A DNA stretch of 64,000 nt from Gammaproteobacteria bacterium (GCA_022599775.1 JAHZLQ010000068.1:1-64000); one strand, 5' to 3'; shown: positions 55,208-63,996, counted from the first letter of the stretch. Notes: generated by a model from the letters alone, not told the origin. Translations and numbers: made by a program.

Positions 55208-56551
55208 ATGCACCCGACCGCCCGTTCCGCCGAATTTTTCGAATCCGTCGAATCCACGGACGCCTCCGCCACAGCGCGGCCGCTGAATCGCGCCGACTTC
55301 AAGACCCTGGGACTGTCGGCCCTCGGCGGCGCCCTGGAGTTCTACGACTTCATCATTTTCGTGTTCTTCACCGGCGTGGTCGGCGAACTGTTCTTTCCGG
55401 CCAGCACGCCGGACTGGCTGCGCCAAATGCAGACTTTCGGCCTGTTCGCGGCCGGTTATCTGGCACGACCGATCGGCGGCATCGTCATGGCGCACTTCGG
55501 CGACCGCTCCGGTCGCAAACGCATGTTCACGCTCAGCGTGCTGCTGATGGCACTGCCGACCCTGGCGATGGGCCTGCTGCCGACCTATGCGCAGATCGGC
55601 GTGTGGGCGCCGCTGGCCCTGCTCGCCTTGCGGCTGCTGCAGGGCGCGGCCATCGGTGGCGAGGTTCCGGGCGCCTGGGTGTTCGTCTCCGAACACGTGC
55701 CGGCACGACGCGTGGGCCTGGCCTGCGGCGCGCTGACCTGCGGGCTGACTCTGGGAATCCTGCTCGGCTCGCTGGTGGCCAGCGCCATCAACCTGCAATT
55801 GGACGCCGACGCAATCCGCGCCTGGGGCTGGCGACTGCCGTTTGTGCTGGGCGGCGCCTTCGGCCTGCTGGCGGTGTGGCTGCGACGCTGGCTGGACGAA
55901 ACGCCGGTGTTCGAATCCCTGCGGGCGCGCAAGGCGCTGGCGCGCGAACTGCCGCTGAAACGCGTGCTGCGCGAACAATGGCGCTCGGTACTGCTGTCGA
56001 TGCTGGTGAGCTGGTTGCTGACGGCCGCGATCGTCGTGGTGATCCTGATGACGCCGGCGCTGATGCAGCGGCTGTTCACCCTGCCGGTGGCGACCACGCT
56101 GAGCGCCAATTCCGTCGCGACCTTCGCCCTCGCCTGCGGCTGTCTCGCGTTCGGCTGGGCCGCGGACCGCTACGGCGCGGCCCGCATCCTCGGCATCGGC
56201 TCGGCGCTGCTGCTGTGCGCGATCTATGCGCTGTACTTCGGTGTGGCGCATGACGGCCGACTGCTGCGACCGCTCTACGGCATCGCCGGATTCTGCGTCG
56301 GCGTGGTCGGCGTGGTGCCGACGATCATGGTGCGCGCCTTCGAGCCAGCGGTGCGTTTTTCGGGCCTGTCTTTCTCGTACAACCTGGCCTATGCCCTGTT
56401 CGGTGGGCTGACGCCACTGATGGTGGTGCTGCTGATGCGGCTCAGCCCGATGGCGCCGGCCCACTATGTCGCGGCGCTGTGCCTGGCCGGCGTGCTGGTC
56501 GCGATCTGGCTGCATCGCGGCCCGACGGACTCGCTCAATCGCAGCGTTTGA
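55208..56551 (+). CDS. MHS-family MFS permease
   Basis: A 447-residue 12-helix transporter with metabolite:H+ symporter signatures: LGGALEFYDFIIFVFF, ARPIGGIVMAHFGDRSGRKRMF between helices 2 and 3, and LRLLQGAAIGGEVPGAWVFVSEH. MHS members carry citrate, proline/betaine, shikimate or similar solutes; the substrate is unknown here. ATG 55208 is preferred, since the upstream part of the frame lies in the opposite gene. Its end overlaps the convergent phytase gene by 17 bp. Confidence 0.88.
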   Translation: MHPTARSAEFFESVESTDASATARPLNRADFKTLGLSALGGALEFYDFIIFVFFTGVVGELFFPASTPDWLRQMQTFGLFAAGYLARPIGGIVMAHFGDRSGRKRMFTLSVLLMALPTLAMGLLPTYAQIGVWAPLALLALRLLQGAAIGGEVPGAWVFVSEHVPARRVGLACGALTCGLTLGILLGSLVASAINLQLDADAIRAWGWRLPFVLGGAFGLLAVWLRRWLDETPVFESLRARKALARELPLKRVLREQWRSVLLSMLVSWLLTAAIVVVILMTPALMQRLFTLPVATTLSANSVATFALACGCLAFGWAADRYGAARILGIGSALLLCAIYALYFGVAHDGRLLRPLYGIAGFCVGVVGVVPTIMVRAFEPAVRFSGLSFSYNLAYALFGGLTPLMVVLLMRLSPMAPAHYVAALCLAGVLVAIWLHRGPTDSLNRSV

Positions 56552-57665
56552 GTTCCAGCGCCGAAAGAATCTCTCCGAGATCGAAGGCTGCGGCATTGCC
56601 GTCGTTGTGCACCGCATAGAACGCACCCTGCGGGAAGCCGGGCTGCGGGCTGCGGTCCAGCCAGACGCCATCGGTGTTCAGGGTCACCGCGCCCTCGAAG
56701 CTGCCCAGGTATTCGTGGCTGTTGCGGTCGAACAAGTGAAACACGTTGTGCTGCTTGCTCTGATCGGTGGCGAACCAGTAACCGGAACCGTCTTCACAGG
56801 CATACAGCGCAATGCCTTCCGGCTGGTCGCGGAACACGCCGCCGCCGATGTTGTGGCCGCTGTAGCGGCCGTCCAAATCGTAGACCTTGATGTTGCGCTG
56901 TTGGTACTGCTCCTCGTCGGCGATCAGCAGGTGGCCACTGGCTTCATCACCCCAGATCGATTCGACGATCAGCAGCGCACCGCGACCGGTATCACCGAAC
57001 TGCAGGTCCAGCGTCGCGGTCCAGACCTCGCCGTCACGGCTCAGCTGATAGCGCTTGACGCGGCGGTCCAGCTGATCGGGCGGCGGGATGCTCTCGTCCG
57101 GATTTTCGTAGTTGTCGGTGACGTAGACGCGGTAACCATCGGCATTTGGCTGCACCCACAAACCATAGGGCTTGATCAGATCCTCGGCGCCGAACCGCAG
57201 CACCGGCTCGAAATCCGGCAGACGCAGCACCTGCACGCGATGATTGTCGCGTTCGACCACGAACACCAGATCGTCGATGACGCTGATTCCGTTCGGCCGA
57301 TCGAACTGGCCGGGGCCGATGCCGGAGGCGCCGAACTTGCGCAAGGGCTTTCCATTGCCCGCGTCGTAGACCAGCAGGCGATCGGTTTCCTTGGCCGTGG
57401 CCAACAGCCAGTGCTCGCCGTTCGGGCCGTGCCAGGTGGCCAGCGAATCGACATTGTCGGCTTCGTCGCGCTCGCTCAGCCAGCGCTCCTGAATCGTTCT
57501 GAGGCCGGCGAACAGCGGCAGTGGCGCATCGTCGAGTTCGTCCTGCTCGACTTCATGCGGCAAGCTGTTCGCCGGGGCTGCGGCGGCCATCCGCTGCGCG
57601 CAGGCGCTCAGCAGGCACAACAGAGCGACTGCGGCGGGGCGTGCAATACCTTGAATGAGCGTCAT
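56535..57665 (-). CDS. beta-propeller phytase lipoprotein
   Basis: This 376-residue protein has a lipobox LSAC after a short signal and a six-bladed phytase propeller: SLATWHGPNGEHWLLATAKETDRLLVYDA, GPGQFDRPNGISVIDDLVFVVERDNHRVQVL, GLWVQPNADGYRVYVTDNY, EGIALYACEDGSGYWFATDQSKQHNVFHLFDR. The acidic loops would bind Ca2+. It removes phosphate from phytate outside the cytoplasm. Start ATG 57665 is eight bases after the receptor stop, so it is the second gene of a receptor-phytase operon. Confidence 0.88.
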   Translation of the reverse strand: MTLIQGIARPAAVALLCLLSACAQRMAAAAPANSLPHEVEQDELDDAPLPLFAGLRTIQERWLSERDEADNVDSLATWHGPNGEHWLLATAKETDRLLVYDAGNGKPLRKFGASGIGPGQFDRPNGISVIDDLVFVVERDNHRVQVLRLPDFEPVLRFGAEDLIKPYGLWVQPNADGYRVYVTDNYENPDESIPPPDQLDRRVKRYQLSRDGEVWTATLDLQFGDTGRGALLIVESIWGDEASGHLLIADEEQYQQRNIKVYDLDGRYSGHNIGGGVFRDQPEGIALYACEDGSGYWFATDQSKQHNVFHLFDRNSHEYLGSFEGAVTLNTDGVWLDRSPQPGFPQGAFYAVHNDGNAAAFDLGEILSALELKRCD

Positions 57666-57672
57666 GATCGGA

Positions 57673-60465
57673 TCAGAAGTTGGCCTTGATGCCGAGCTCG
57701 TACGTGGGCCCGTATTCCTCGTACTGCGCGGCGTAACGCGCGCTGCGGAAATAGGCGTAGTACGGCTCGTCGTTGAGGTTGATCGCGTTGAAGTAGACTT
57801 GATAGTGGTCGTCGAAACGATAGCTGCCGGTAAAGTCGATCTGCAGATGTTCGTCGGTGTAGCGATCGTAGTTCGGATCGTCGAGTTCATTGACTTCCTC
57901 GAAGTACTCGCTCTGATACGCGGCGGACAGGCGCAGCGACAGCCCGTACTTTTCATAGCCCAGCGAGACGTTGCCGATCAGGTCCGATTGCAGCGGCAGT
58001 GAAACCTTGTCATCGCGCATCGGCAGGCTGGCTTCGCTGTCGGTGAAGGTCGCATTGGCCGAGAACAGCAGTCCGTCGAACGGTGACCGCAGCATCGCCA
58101 GCTGCTGCACGTAGTTGAGTTCCAGGCCGTACAGCTCCGCCGTATCGCCGTTCTGGGTGATCAAGGCCTCGTCGAAGTCCGCATAGAGGCCATCCTGGCC
58201 GGCAATGTCGGTGAGCACGAAGAAGTCACGAATGTGCTTGTAGAACACGCCGGCGGACAGCACGCTGATCTTGCCGGGGTAGTACTCCCAGGCGAGGTCG
58301 AAGTTGCTGGAATGCAGAGGGTCGAGCTCCGGATTGCCGAGTTCGGCTTCGCGCTCGAATTCGCCGTCGTCTTCCTCGATGTTGATTTCGGCGCGCGGCG
58401 CCGCCGCGAAGAAGCTGGGACGCGACAGCGATTCGGTATAGGCCGCGCGCAGCACGGTCTTGTCCGACAGCGCGTAGCGCAGGTGCAGGCCCGGCAGCAC
58501 GTCGGTGTACGACTTGTCGGCGTGCAGATCGGCGAACGTGGGATCGCCGTCGCCGCCCTCCTCGTCGATCAGCACCTGGACGCCCTGCGCATCGAATTCG
58601 GTCTGCTCGACACGCAGGCCGACGATCAGGCGCAGCTTGCCGAAATCCAGGTTGAGCATGGCGTAGCCGGCATAGACATCCTCGTCCAGTTCGTAGTCTT
58701 CGCCGCGGCTGGAGATGTCGCTGTCTTCCGCGTCGATTTCGAGCACGCTGCGATTGGCATCGAGGAAGCTGTGCAGCGAATCGCGGTTGGTGGCGGGCCC
58801 CCAGATACCGAGCGGATAGTCCACGTCGTACGGCGTGAAATCGGCCAACGTGTAATCCTCGCCGAAGCCGTCATAAACCGTTTCGTCGGTATTGGCGGAC
58901 TTGCTGCGCGCGCGCAACTTGGCGCCGATCTTCCAGTAGCCGGGGATCGAGAACAGGGTATCGTCGCGACGCAGATTCAGTGCCAGCGTGCGCTCTTTTT
59001 CCTCCACCTTGGAATAGGACTCGGCGGCCTCGTCAAGCGCGAAGTTGGCGGGATCGAAATAGTCGTCGCCGTCCGCGTAGAGCCTCGGCTTTTTCCGGTT
59101 GGAAAGGTCATAGCCCACGGCCAGATCCTCACCGACGAACGCGGCACCGAAATCGTTGGTGTTTTCCTCGCTCGCCACGGCATATCCCGCCGAATAGTCG
59201 ATCGTGAAACCGCTGCCAAGGCGGTGTTCGGCGCCCAGCGTGGTGGTCAGAATGTCCTGTGTTTCGATGCGCGTTTCGGTCAGCTTTTCGACCTCCGCCC
59301 CTTCGAAGCTGGCACCGTCATCGTCGAATGCGAGCACGCTGCCTTCGTCGAACTTGTAGGTATTGGTCAGCTGCACTTCGTCATCCTCGAAGTCGCTGTA
59401 CAGCGTGCGCCAGTAAACGTCGGTATCGAAGTCCGGCCGCCAGTCGAAATTCAACGCTGCCGACAATCGCTCGCGCGTGATCGTGTAGTCACGCTGTTCG
59501 ACCTCGGGCAGACCCAGGAACTCCTCGCCGTCTTCGGTCTCCAGATCATCGAAACCGTCGGAGGTTTCCACGTTGTCGGAACCGAAATCGCGGCTGAACC
59601 AGCTCAGCGCGGCCGCGACACCGAACTGTTCGGAGATCAGGCGCGTGCCGCTGAGCGCGAGCTTGGGGCTCCAGTCCTCACGCAAATCGTTGTAACTGCC
59701 CTCGGCGCGCAGATTGAGGCTGTTGCCGCGATCGAAGGCCGTCGCGCTTCGGAGTTCCACGTTGCCGCCCACCGAATCGCCGTCCATGTCCGGCGTGACG
59801 CTCTTGGTCACCTCGATGCCTTCCAGCAGGTCCGAAGAGATCACGTCCAGATTCACCTGGCGCGAGTCGTCCTCCGGCGCCGGCACGCGTTGGCCATTGA
59901 TGGTGGTGGTGTTCAGCGACGGATCGATGCCACGAATCACCACGAAGCGCCCCTCGCCCTGGTCGCGCGCCAGTGAAAGGCCGGACACACGTTGCAGCGA
60001 TTCCGCGGCGTTCTGGTCCGGGAACTGACCGATCGCGTCCGCCGAAATCACGTTCTTGATGTTGTCGGCCGCGAATTCCTGATTCAGCGCGGCCGCCTGG
60101 CCCGCAGCCTGGCCGATCACCAAGACGTTTTCGAGCAGGGCCACATTCGCACCGAGCCTGAAGTCCAGCGACACGCTGGCTCCGGCAGTCAGATCGACTT
60201 CCTGGGTCTGCGAATCGGCCCCGAGATAGTCGACGCGCACCGCATAGTGACCGGGCGGCAGTTCCAGGAACCGGTATCGACCGTCACGCGCCGTGGCGAC
60301 TTCGCGATTCAACGCCGGAATCGATACCCGCGCACCTTCGAATCCAAGCGACGCGGATTGGTCGAGCACACGCCCCGACAACACCGAGGTGCTCGATTGG
60401 GCCCCCACGAAACCCGCGTGCACGAAAAGGAGCACCGCCACGATGGCGGCAAGAATTCGATGCAT
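57673..60465 (-). CDS. TonB-dependent receptor of the phytase operon
   Basis: The 930-residue outer-membrane receptor has a signal peptide (ending VGAQ), a carboxypeptidase-regulatory-like beta-sandwich (STSVLSGRVLDQSASLGFEGARVSIPALNRE, about 25-105), a plug (ADNIKNVISADAIGQFPDQNAAESLQRVSGLSLARDQGEGRFVVIRGIDP) and a long barrel ending YELGIKANF. This type imports organic ligands rather than siderophores; partnership with a phytase suggests phytate or inositol phosphates. GGGGAG precedes ATG 60465. Confidence 0.92.
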   Translation of the reverse strand: MHRILAAIVAVLLFVHAGFVGAQSSTSVLSGRVLDQSASLGFEGARVSIPALNREVATARDGRYRFLELPPGHYAVRVDYLGADSQTQEVDLTAGASVSLDFRLGANVALLENVLVIGQAAGQAAALNQEFAADNIKNVISADAIGQFPDQNAAESLQRVSGLSLARDQGEGRFVVIRGIDPSLNTTTINGQRVPAPEDDSRQVNLDVISSDLLEGIEVTKSVTPDMDGDSVGGNVELRSATAFDRGNSLNLRAEGSYNDLREDWSPKLALSGTRLISEQFGVAAALSWFSRDFGSDNVETSDGFDDLETEDGEEFLGLPEVEQRDYTITRERLSAALNFDWRPDFDTDVYWRTLYSDFEDDEVQLTNTYKFDEGSVLAFDDDGASFEGAEVEKLTETRIETQDILTTTLGAEHRLGSGFTIDYSAGYAVASEENTNDFGAAFVGEDLAVGYDLSNRKKPRLYADGDDYFDPANFALDEAAESYSKVEEKERTLALNLRRDDTLFSIPGYWKIGAKLRARSKSANTDETVYDGFGEDYTLADFTPYDVDYPLGIWGPATNRDSLHSFLDANRSVLEIDAEDSDISSRGEDYELDEDVYAGYAMLNLDFGKLRLIVGLRVEQTEFDAQGVQVLIDEEGGDGDPTFADLHADKSYTDVLPGLHLRYALSDKTVLRAAYTESLSRPSFFAAAPRAEINIEEDDGEFEREAELGNPELDPLHSSNFDLAWEYYPGKISVLSAGVFYKHIRDFFVLTDIAGQDGLYADFDEALITQNGDTAELYGLELNYVQQLAMLRSPFDGLLFSANATFTDSEASLPMRDDKVSLPLQSDLIGNVSLGYEKYGLSLRLSAAYQSEYFEEVNELDDPNYDRYTDEHLQIDFTGSYRFDDHYQVYFNAINLNDEPYYAYFRSARYAAQYEEYGPTYELGIKANF

Positions 60466-60541
60466 CTCTGGCTCCCCTGGCCTTGCGGCGCTGACCGAAT
60501 GCCGCCAGCTGGCGGCGCGGCGCGAACCCTAATGGGAAGCC

Positions 60542-60559
60542 ATGACACGGCTGTTACAG
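60542..60559 (-). promoter_or_regulatory. Pho-box-like site upstream of the phytase operon
   Basis: On the minus strand CTGTAACAGCCGTGTCAT has the PhoB-box geometry: two 7-bp half sites starting 11 bp apart. The halves CTGTAAC and GTGTCAT match CTGTCAT at 5 and 6 of 7 positions. The 4-bp spacer AGCC is less AT-rich than usual. It lies about 77 bp before the receptor start, with ATTAGG at a -10-like distance. Other parts of 60466-60870 show no supported gene. Confidence 0.55.
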
Positions 60560-60870
60560 CACGCTGAGCGCCTCGCGATCACTCGCACGACGCGTGTGAG
60601 CCGGGCCGGGATACCGCATACATCCACTGACGTGGCAGAACAGTCGTCGCCCACGGCATCCGAGCCCGGATCAATCAGGGTTCTTAGCCGGAAACCGATG
60701 CTTGTCGAGCTGTGGGAATGGGACGAACATGGAAGCGGTGAGCGCCCCCTGATATCAATTGTTATAGAGACGCGTCAATGATTCGTGCTAGCGGAATCAA
60801 AGAGTTGCCTTCTTCAGCGCATAAGCTTCGCGTCATGCTTATTCGGACCACCTGTCTCTATTATTGGCTG

Positions 60871-61383
60871 TTGGGCGTCAGCATGCATCTGAAGTTGCCA
60901 ATTGCTCTAGCCTTCGCAATCGCAGCCGCCTCCCCAGCGTCTGCAAAATGCATCAATGCATGGCCGAAAACCGATGAAGACTACTTCAGGAATGCTGAAA
61001 CAGTATTCATCGGTCAAGTGATTTCGGCTGATTCAACAGGCTCTACTGCCGGTCCGTTTCAGAAATTGGCAGCGAGTTACAAGCTCCTCGAAACATTCAA
61101 GGGCACACCTTCCACGGAGGGTGAAATCAGTTTCATGCGCGAACCGCATAGCATCCTTCTCAAGCACGAGCGTACGTATCTATTTTTCTTAGGCGCAGAC
61201 CAATTCGTGAGCATATGCAATGGCTCTCGTGAGTTTTCGCCAGAGTTTTCGGAGCAATCTGCTCAGGAGCAAAAAACATATGCCTTGCTTAAGATACTGC
61301 GTGATGAGGGCGCCCAACCAGCGCTTGCACCCGACCCGGCCGTCGCCGCTTCGCGGCAACAGCCGGGCGGGTGAAGCTAGGCG
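60871..61383 (+). mobile_element. integron gene cassette 1
   Basis: The cassette runs from the recombination point G|TTGGGC (60870/60871) to the G at 61383. Its R'' box GCCCAAC (61312-61318) is the exact reverse complement of GTTGGGC at its 5' end, as required in the circular form. It carries one + strand gene with the start codon 12 bases after the cassette boundary and the stop inside attC, the classic compact layout. GC is visibly lower than the chromosome. Confidence 0.85.
60883..61374 (+). CDS. secreted NTR/TIMP-like hypothetical protein (cassette-borne)
   Basis: A 163-residue protein with a signal peptide cleaved near SASA-KC. The mature part begins KCINAWPK, then AETVFIGQVISADS, YKLLETFKGTP and ERTYLFFLGADQFVSICNGS. 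This Cys-first, VFxGxV, KG, Y-L-F, C pattern resembles the NTR/TIMP-like fold of secreted proteins; this is inference from pattern only. The stop TGA (61372-61374) lies inside attC. An open frame back to 60778 crosses the cassette boundary and is discounted. Confidence 0.65.
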   Translation: MHLKLPIALAFAIAAASPASAKCINAWPKTDEDYFRNAETVFIGQVISADSTGSTAGPFQKLAASYKLLETFKGTPSTEGEISFMREPHSILLKHERTYLFFLGADQFVSICNGSREFSPEFSEQSAQEQKTYALLKILRDEGAQPALAPDPAVAASRQQPGG

Positions 61384-61389
61384 TTATGT
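61312..61389 (+). other. attC site of cassette 1
   Basis: R'' GCCCAAC (61312-61318), then GCGCTTGCACC, a GC-rich centre with GCCGCTTCGCGGC, then GGTGAAGCTAGGC and R' GTTATGT (61383-61389). The two L boxes pair except for one extrahelical base, and CCCGGC/GCCGGG extends the stem. This is the imperfect-hairpin structure recognised by integron integrases. Confidence 0.85.
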
Positions 61390-61390
61390 G

Positions 61391-61702
61391 CTATGAAACC
61401 CGATGCTCAGGATCCATCCGCTCATGCAGCACGCGGATGATTTCTATGCACTCAGTAATCCTGTAGTAAATCACATGAGAGCCTTGCTGAAATTTTCGGT
61501 AGCCCTGCAGCACGTCCTCACATTCCGTACCAATAGCCGGATTCTTAGCCAACAGCATGAAGGCTTCATCCAACTGCTGCAGGTAATGGTTTCTTTGTGC
61601 ACGGCCCCATTTCCGAGTGGTATGCCGTCCAATTTCCAGCAAGTCCTGTCGAGCCCTTCCGGAGAGTCTGAATGGCTTACTCGGCACTTGTTTCGCCATC
61701 AA
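61391..61702 (-). CDS. parE: ParE/RelE-family toxin
   Basis: The 103-residue protein shows the ParE pattern: FRLSGRARQDLLEIGRHTTRKWGRAQRNHYLQQLDEAFMLLAKNP, then GYRKFQQGSHVIYYRITE and IEIIRVLHERMDP. ParE toxins inhibit gyrase; RelE relatives cleave mRNA, but this sequence looks ParE-like. Its start overlaps the antitoxin end by about 25 bp. A second ATG at 61699 is equally likely. Confidence 0.88.
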   Translation of the reverse strand: MMAKQVPSKPFRLSGRARQDLLEIGRHTTRKWGRAQRNHYLQQLDEAFMLLAKNPAIGTECEDVLQGYRKFQQGSHVIYYRITECIEIIRVLHERMDPEHRVS

Positions 61703-61922
61703 GTTCGGCGATCACTGTATCCATCGAGTAGGGCACAAAGCCACTTCTCTCACCTTCCTGAAGTGCCGAACGAAGCGCTTTCAACTTCGCCTCCCGGTCC
61801 TCCAGCAATCGAAGTCCGGCCCTCACTACCTCACTGGCTGAACCAAACCTGCCGTCAGCAAGCTGTCGTGAAATGAAGTCGTCGAAGTGGTTGCCCAAGG
61901 TTATGCTGGTGTTCCGAGCCAT
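61677..61922 (-). CDS. parD: ParD-family ribbon-helix-helix antitoxin
   Basis: An 81-residue protein starting MARNTSITLGNHFDDFISRQ, with RFGSASEVVRAGLRLLEDREAKLKALRSAL, the ParD/CopG DNA-binding and dimerisation region, and an acidic C-terminus (ELDGETSAE) that binds ParE. ATG 61922 gives the standard family length; the frame extends upstream to 61982 into the attC site. It probably represses its own promoter. Confidence 0.88.
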   Translation of the reverse strand: MARNTSITLGNHFDDFISRQLADGRFGSASEVVRAGLRLLEDREAKLKALRSALQEGERSGFVPYSMDTVIAELDGETSAE

Positions 61923-61968
61923 AGTGCACCGCCATGATGTACCAATAAGTACCAGTGATCGTACGCGC

Positions 61969-62058
61969 ACATAACAAATCACTCAACTTCACTAAGGCTG
62001 CTGCGCAGCCTCCGTCGGACGCCAGCCTCGCTGGCGCCGGTTAGCTCAAGCGTTGAGG
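61969..62058 (+). other. attC site of cassette 2, abutting an IS end
   Basis: R'' ACATAAC (61969-61975) is followed by AAATCACTCAAC; the right arm GGTTAGCTCAAGC leads to GTTGAGG (62052-62058). L boxes CT(C)AAC and GTTAG pair with one extrahelical C. The centre has two extra hairpins, AGGCTGC/GCAGCCT and CGCCAGC/GCTGGCG, making it long. The last bases GTTGAGG do not fit GTTRRRY at the final position, consistent with the right side being IS sequence. Confidence 0.7.
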
Positions 62059-63700
62059 CTGTAGAAAAACCCCAAACTGGCCTATTTCTAGCGTCATTTG
62101 CGGCATCACTGGTCGATTTTTCCGGATAGGCCCATGGCCCGCTACAAGCCCCGCGATCCGTACGCTGCCTTGCTCTTGCCGGTGAGTCTCGCCGCACAGA
62201 TCCACCCTGGGACTTGTGAGTACGCCGTGAATTGGATCGTCGATCACGACATCGATTTGTCGGTGTTCGATGCGCGTTATTGCAACGACGACACGGGGGC
62301 TTCGGCCTATCACCCTGGGATTCCGTTGAAGGTGGTGCTGCTGGGCTATTCCCGCGGTTTGACGTCCAGCCGGACCATTGCCCAGGCCTGCGAGGAAAAT
62401 GTGCTGTTCATGGCCTTGGCCGGTGATGTGCGTCCGCATTTCACGACCCTTGCGGCGTTCATTCGCCAGATGCCGGATCAGATTCTTCCGGTGTTTCGCG
62501 ATGTGTTGTTGGTCTGTGATGAGGAAGGCTTGATCGGCAAGGCCTTGTTTGCCGTGGACGGCTGCAAGCTGCCTTCGAATGCCTCACGAGAGTGGAGCGG
62601 CACACCGAAGGAATTGGAAAGAAGGTCGAAAAAATGGAAGCGGCTGTGGCCGGCCTGCTGCTTCACCACCGAGTGGAAGACGAACTGCCGCATCCCCCGC
62701 CGTCAGATCGGCGGACCCGGGAGGAAAAGCACATCGAGACTTTGAGCCAGCGCAGCCGCAAGCTGCGAGAAGCGCTGGCGAGTCTACCCGCTCGCAAAGG
62801 CGCCAAAGGCCAGGATCTCAAAGTGAATGTGACCGATCCGGATTCGGCGACGATGCGAACGTCTCACGGTACGGTACAAGGCTATACCGGCGTGGCGGTG
62901 GTGGATGATAAAAGCCAGGTCGTGGTGAATGCCGAAGCGTTTGGAACCGGTACCGAAAACGCCTTACTTCCACCGGTACTGGACAGCACCCGGGAACACT
63001 TTGCGGCGATCGGCGGCGATGATCCCTTGAACAAGGCTGTGGTAACGGCCGATTCCGGCTATCACAGCGAAGCGACGCTGAAAGCCTTGAAGGAGGCGGG
63101 CGTCACCGCTCTGGTGGCCGATGTCGGCATGCGCGCGCGTGATCCTCGCTTTTCCGATGCCCAGCGTCACAAGCCATCGAAACCAAAACCGAAAGCTCGG
63201 TTGTTTGTCCCACACGATTTCCATCACGATCCCTTGGCCAACACCTGCGTCTGCCCGGCTGGGCAGTCGCTGAAATGCAGCACGCGACGCGCCGTGATCA
63301 AAGGCTATGCCGGACCGGTCTTTGAAGGCAGGCCAGAACAATGCCGTGCCTGCCCGCTCAGACAACAATGCCTGAGAAAGCCCAAGACCACGCCGTATCG
63401 CCAGGTCGCTTTTCTCACCAAGATTCAGGACACCCATCCGCACACGGCGGCGATGAGAAAACACATCGATCATCCGGATGGGCGATCGATCTACGGTCGC
63501 CGCATGGCGGTGGTCGAACCGGTCTTCGGCAACCTGCACAATCACCGACTGCGACGATTCACGCTCCGAGGCCGAGACAAGGTCAACGCGCAGTGGACTC
63601 TTTTCTGTCTGGTGCACAATCTGCAAAAGCTGCAGCCGAGGATTGTCCGAAGGCAACACAACGCGGCATCAAGAAGGAAACAGGAGGGCCGATGAACGAA
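62055..63700 (+). mobile_element. IS1182-type insertion sequence, right end missing
   Basis: From about 62055 the sequence GAGGCTGTAGAAAAACCCC looks like an IS terminal repeat and is followed by a transposase gene of IS1182 type. No matching inverted copy (ending CTACAGCCTC) is visible after the gene; instead IS30-related sequence follows. The element therefore seems truncated on the right. Left boundary is within a few bases of the attC R' core. Confidence 0.65.
62134..63695 (+). pseudogene. IS1182-type transposase with one frameshift
   Basis: The first frame (from ATG 62134, GGATAGG upstream) has the DUF772 domain: PLKVVLLGYSRGLTSSRTIAQACEENVLFMALAGDVRPHFTTLAAFIRQ and DGCKLPSNASREWSGT, ending out of frame at 62745. 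The -1 frame continues with KKVEKMEAAVAGLLLHHR, then the DDE domain (VVTADSGYHSEATLKAL, CPLRQQCLRK, YGRRMAVVEPVFGNLHNHRLRRFTLRG) to 63695. The shift lies near 62616-62632; one extra A in GGAAAGAAGG would give a continuous KELEKKVEKMEAAV. Probably inactive. Confidence 0.85.
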
Positions 63701-63786
63701 AAGAGGCGTGCAAAGCGGCATCGGACGCTCGAAATCAGCGACCGGTGGTCATCGACGCCATCGCATCGAGCCACCAAGCGATCGAC

Positions 63787-63996
63787 ATGACGGCCAGCCA
63801 AACGATGCTCAACGACATCGCCCGGCTTCTCAACGGCCGTCCGCGCAAGACTTTGGATTGGAGAACGCCCGAAGAGGCTATGGCCGAAGAAATCGCTAAT
63901 TTATCAAATCGTGTTGCACTTGACTCTCGAGTCCAAGCGGCACCTATTAACTTTAGGCTAGACCAAGAGCGATACGCGCCGGCATTAAACTGCTGA
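63787..63996 (+). pseudogene. C-terminal fragment of an IS30-family transposase
   Basis: The frame reads TMLNDIARLLNGRPRKTLDWRTPEEAMAEEIANLSNRVALDS, the typical IS30 C-terminus (LLN-RPRKTL-W-TP-E). The family usually stops near VALDS; here the frame runs on about 20 residues to 63996, so the original end has been lost or joined to other DNA. No N-terminal part is present. It abuts the truncated IS1182 element. Confidence 0.75.

Larger units (their letters stand above)
61384..62052 (-). mobile_element. integron gene cassette 2 (ParDE), gene order inverted
   Basis: The cassette starts TTATGT (61384) and its R'' box ACATAAC (61969-61975) is the exact reverse complement of GTTATGT, proving these two ends belong to one cassette. 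It contains a toxin-antitoxin pair on the strand opposite to the attC orientation, with its own AT-rich promoter region between 61923 and 61968. Toxin-antitoxin cassettes commonly stabilise cassette arrays. Confidence 0.85.

Noticed and set aside
62622..62634. Programmed -1 frameshift signal in the transposase
   Set aside because: The A6 run is out of phase for a standard X XXY YYZ heptamer; a single-base deletion explains the step better.
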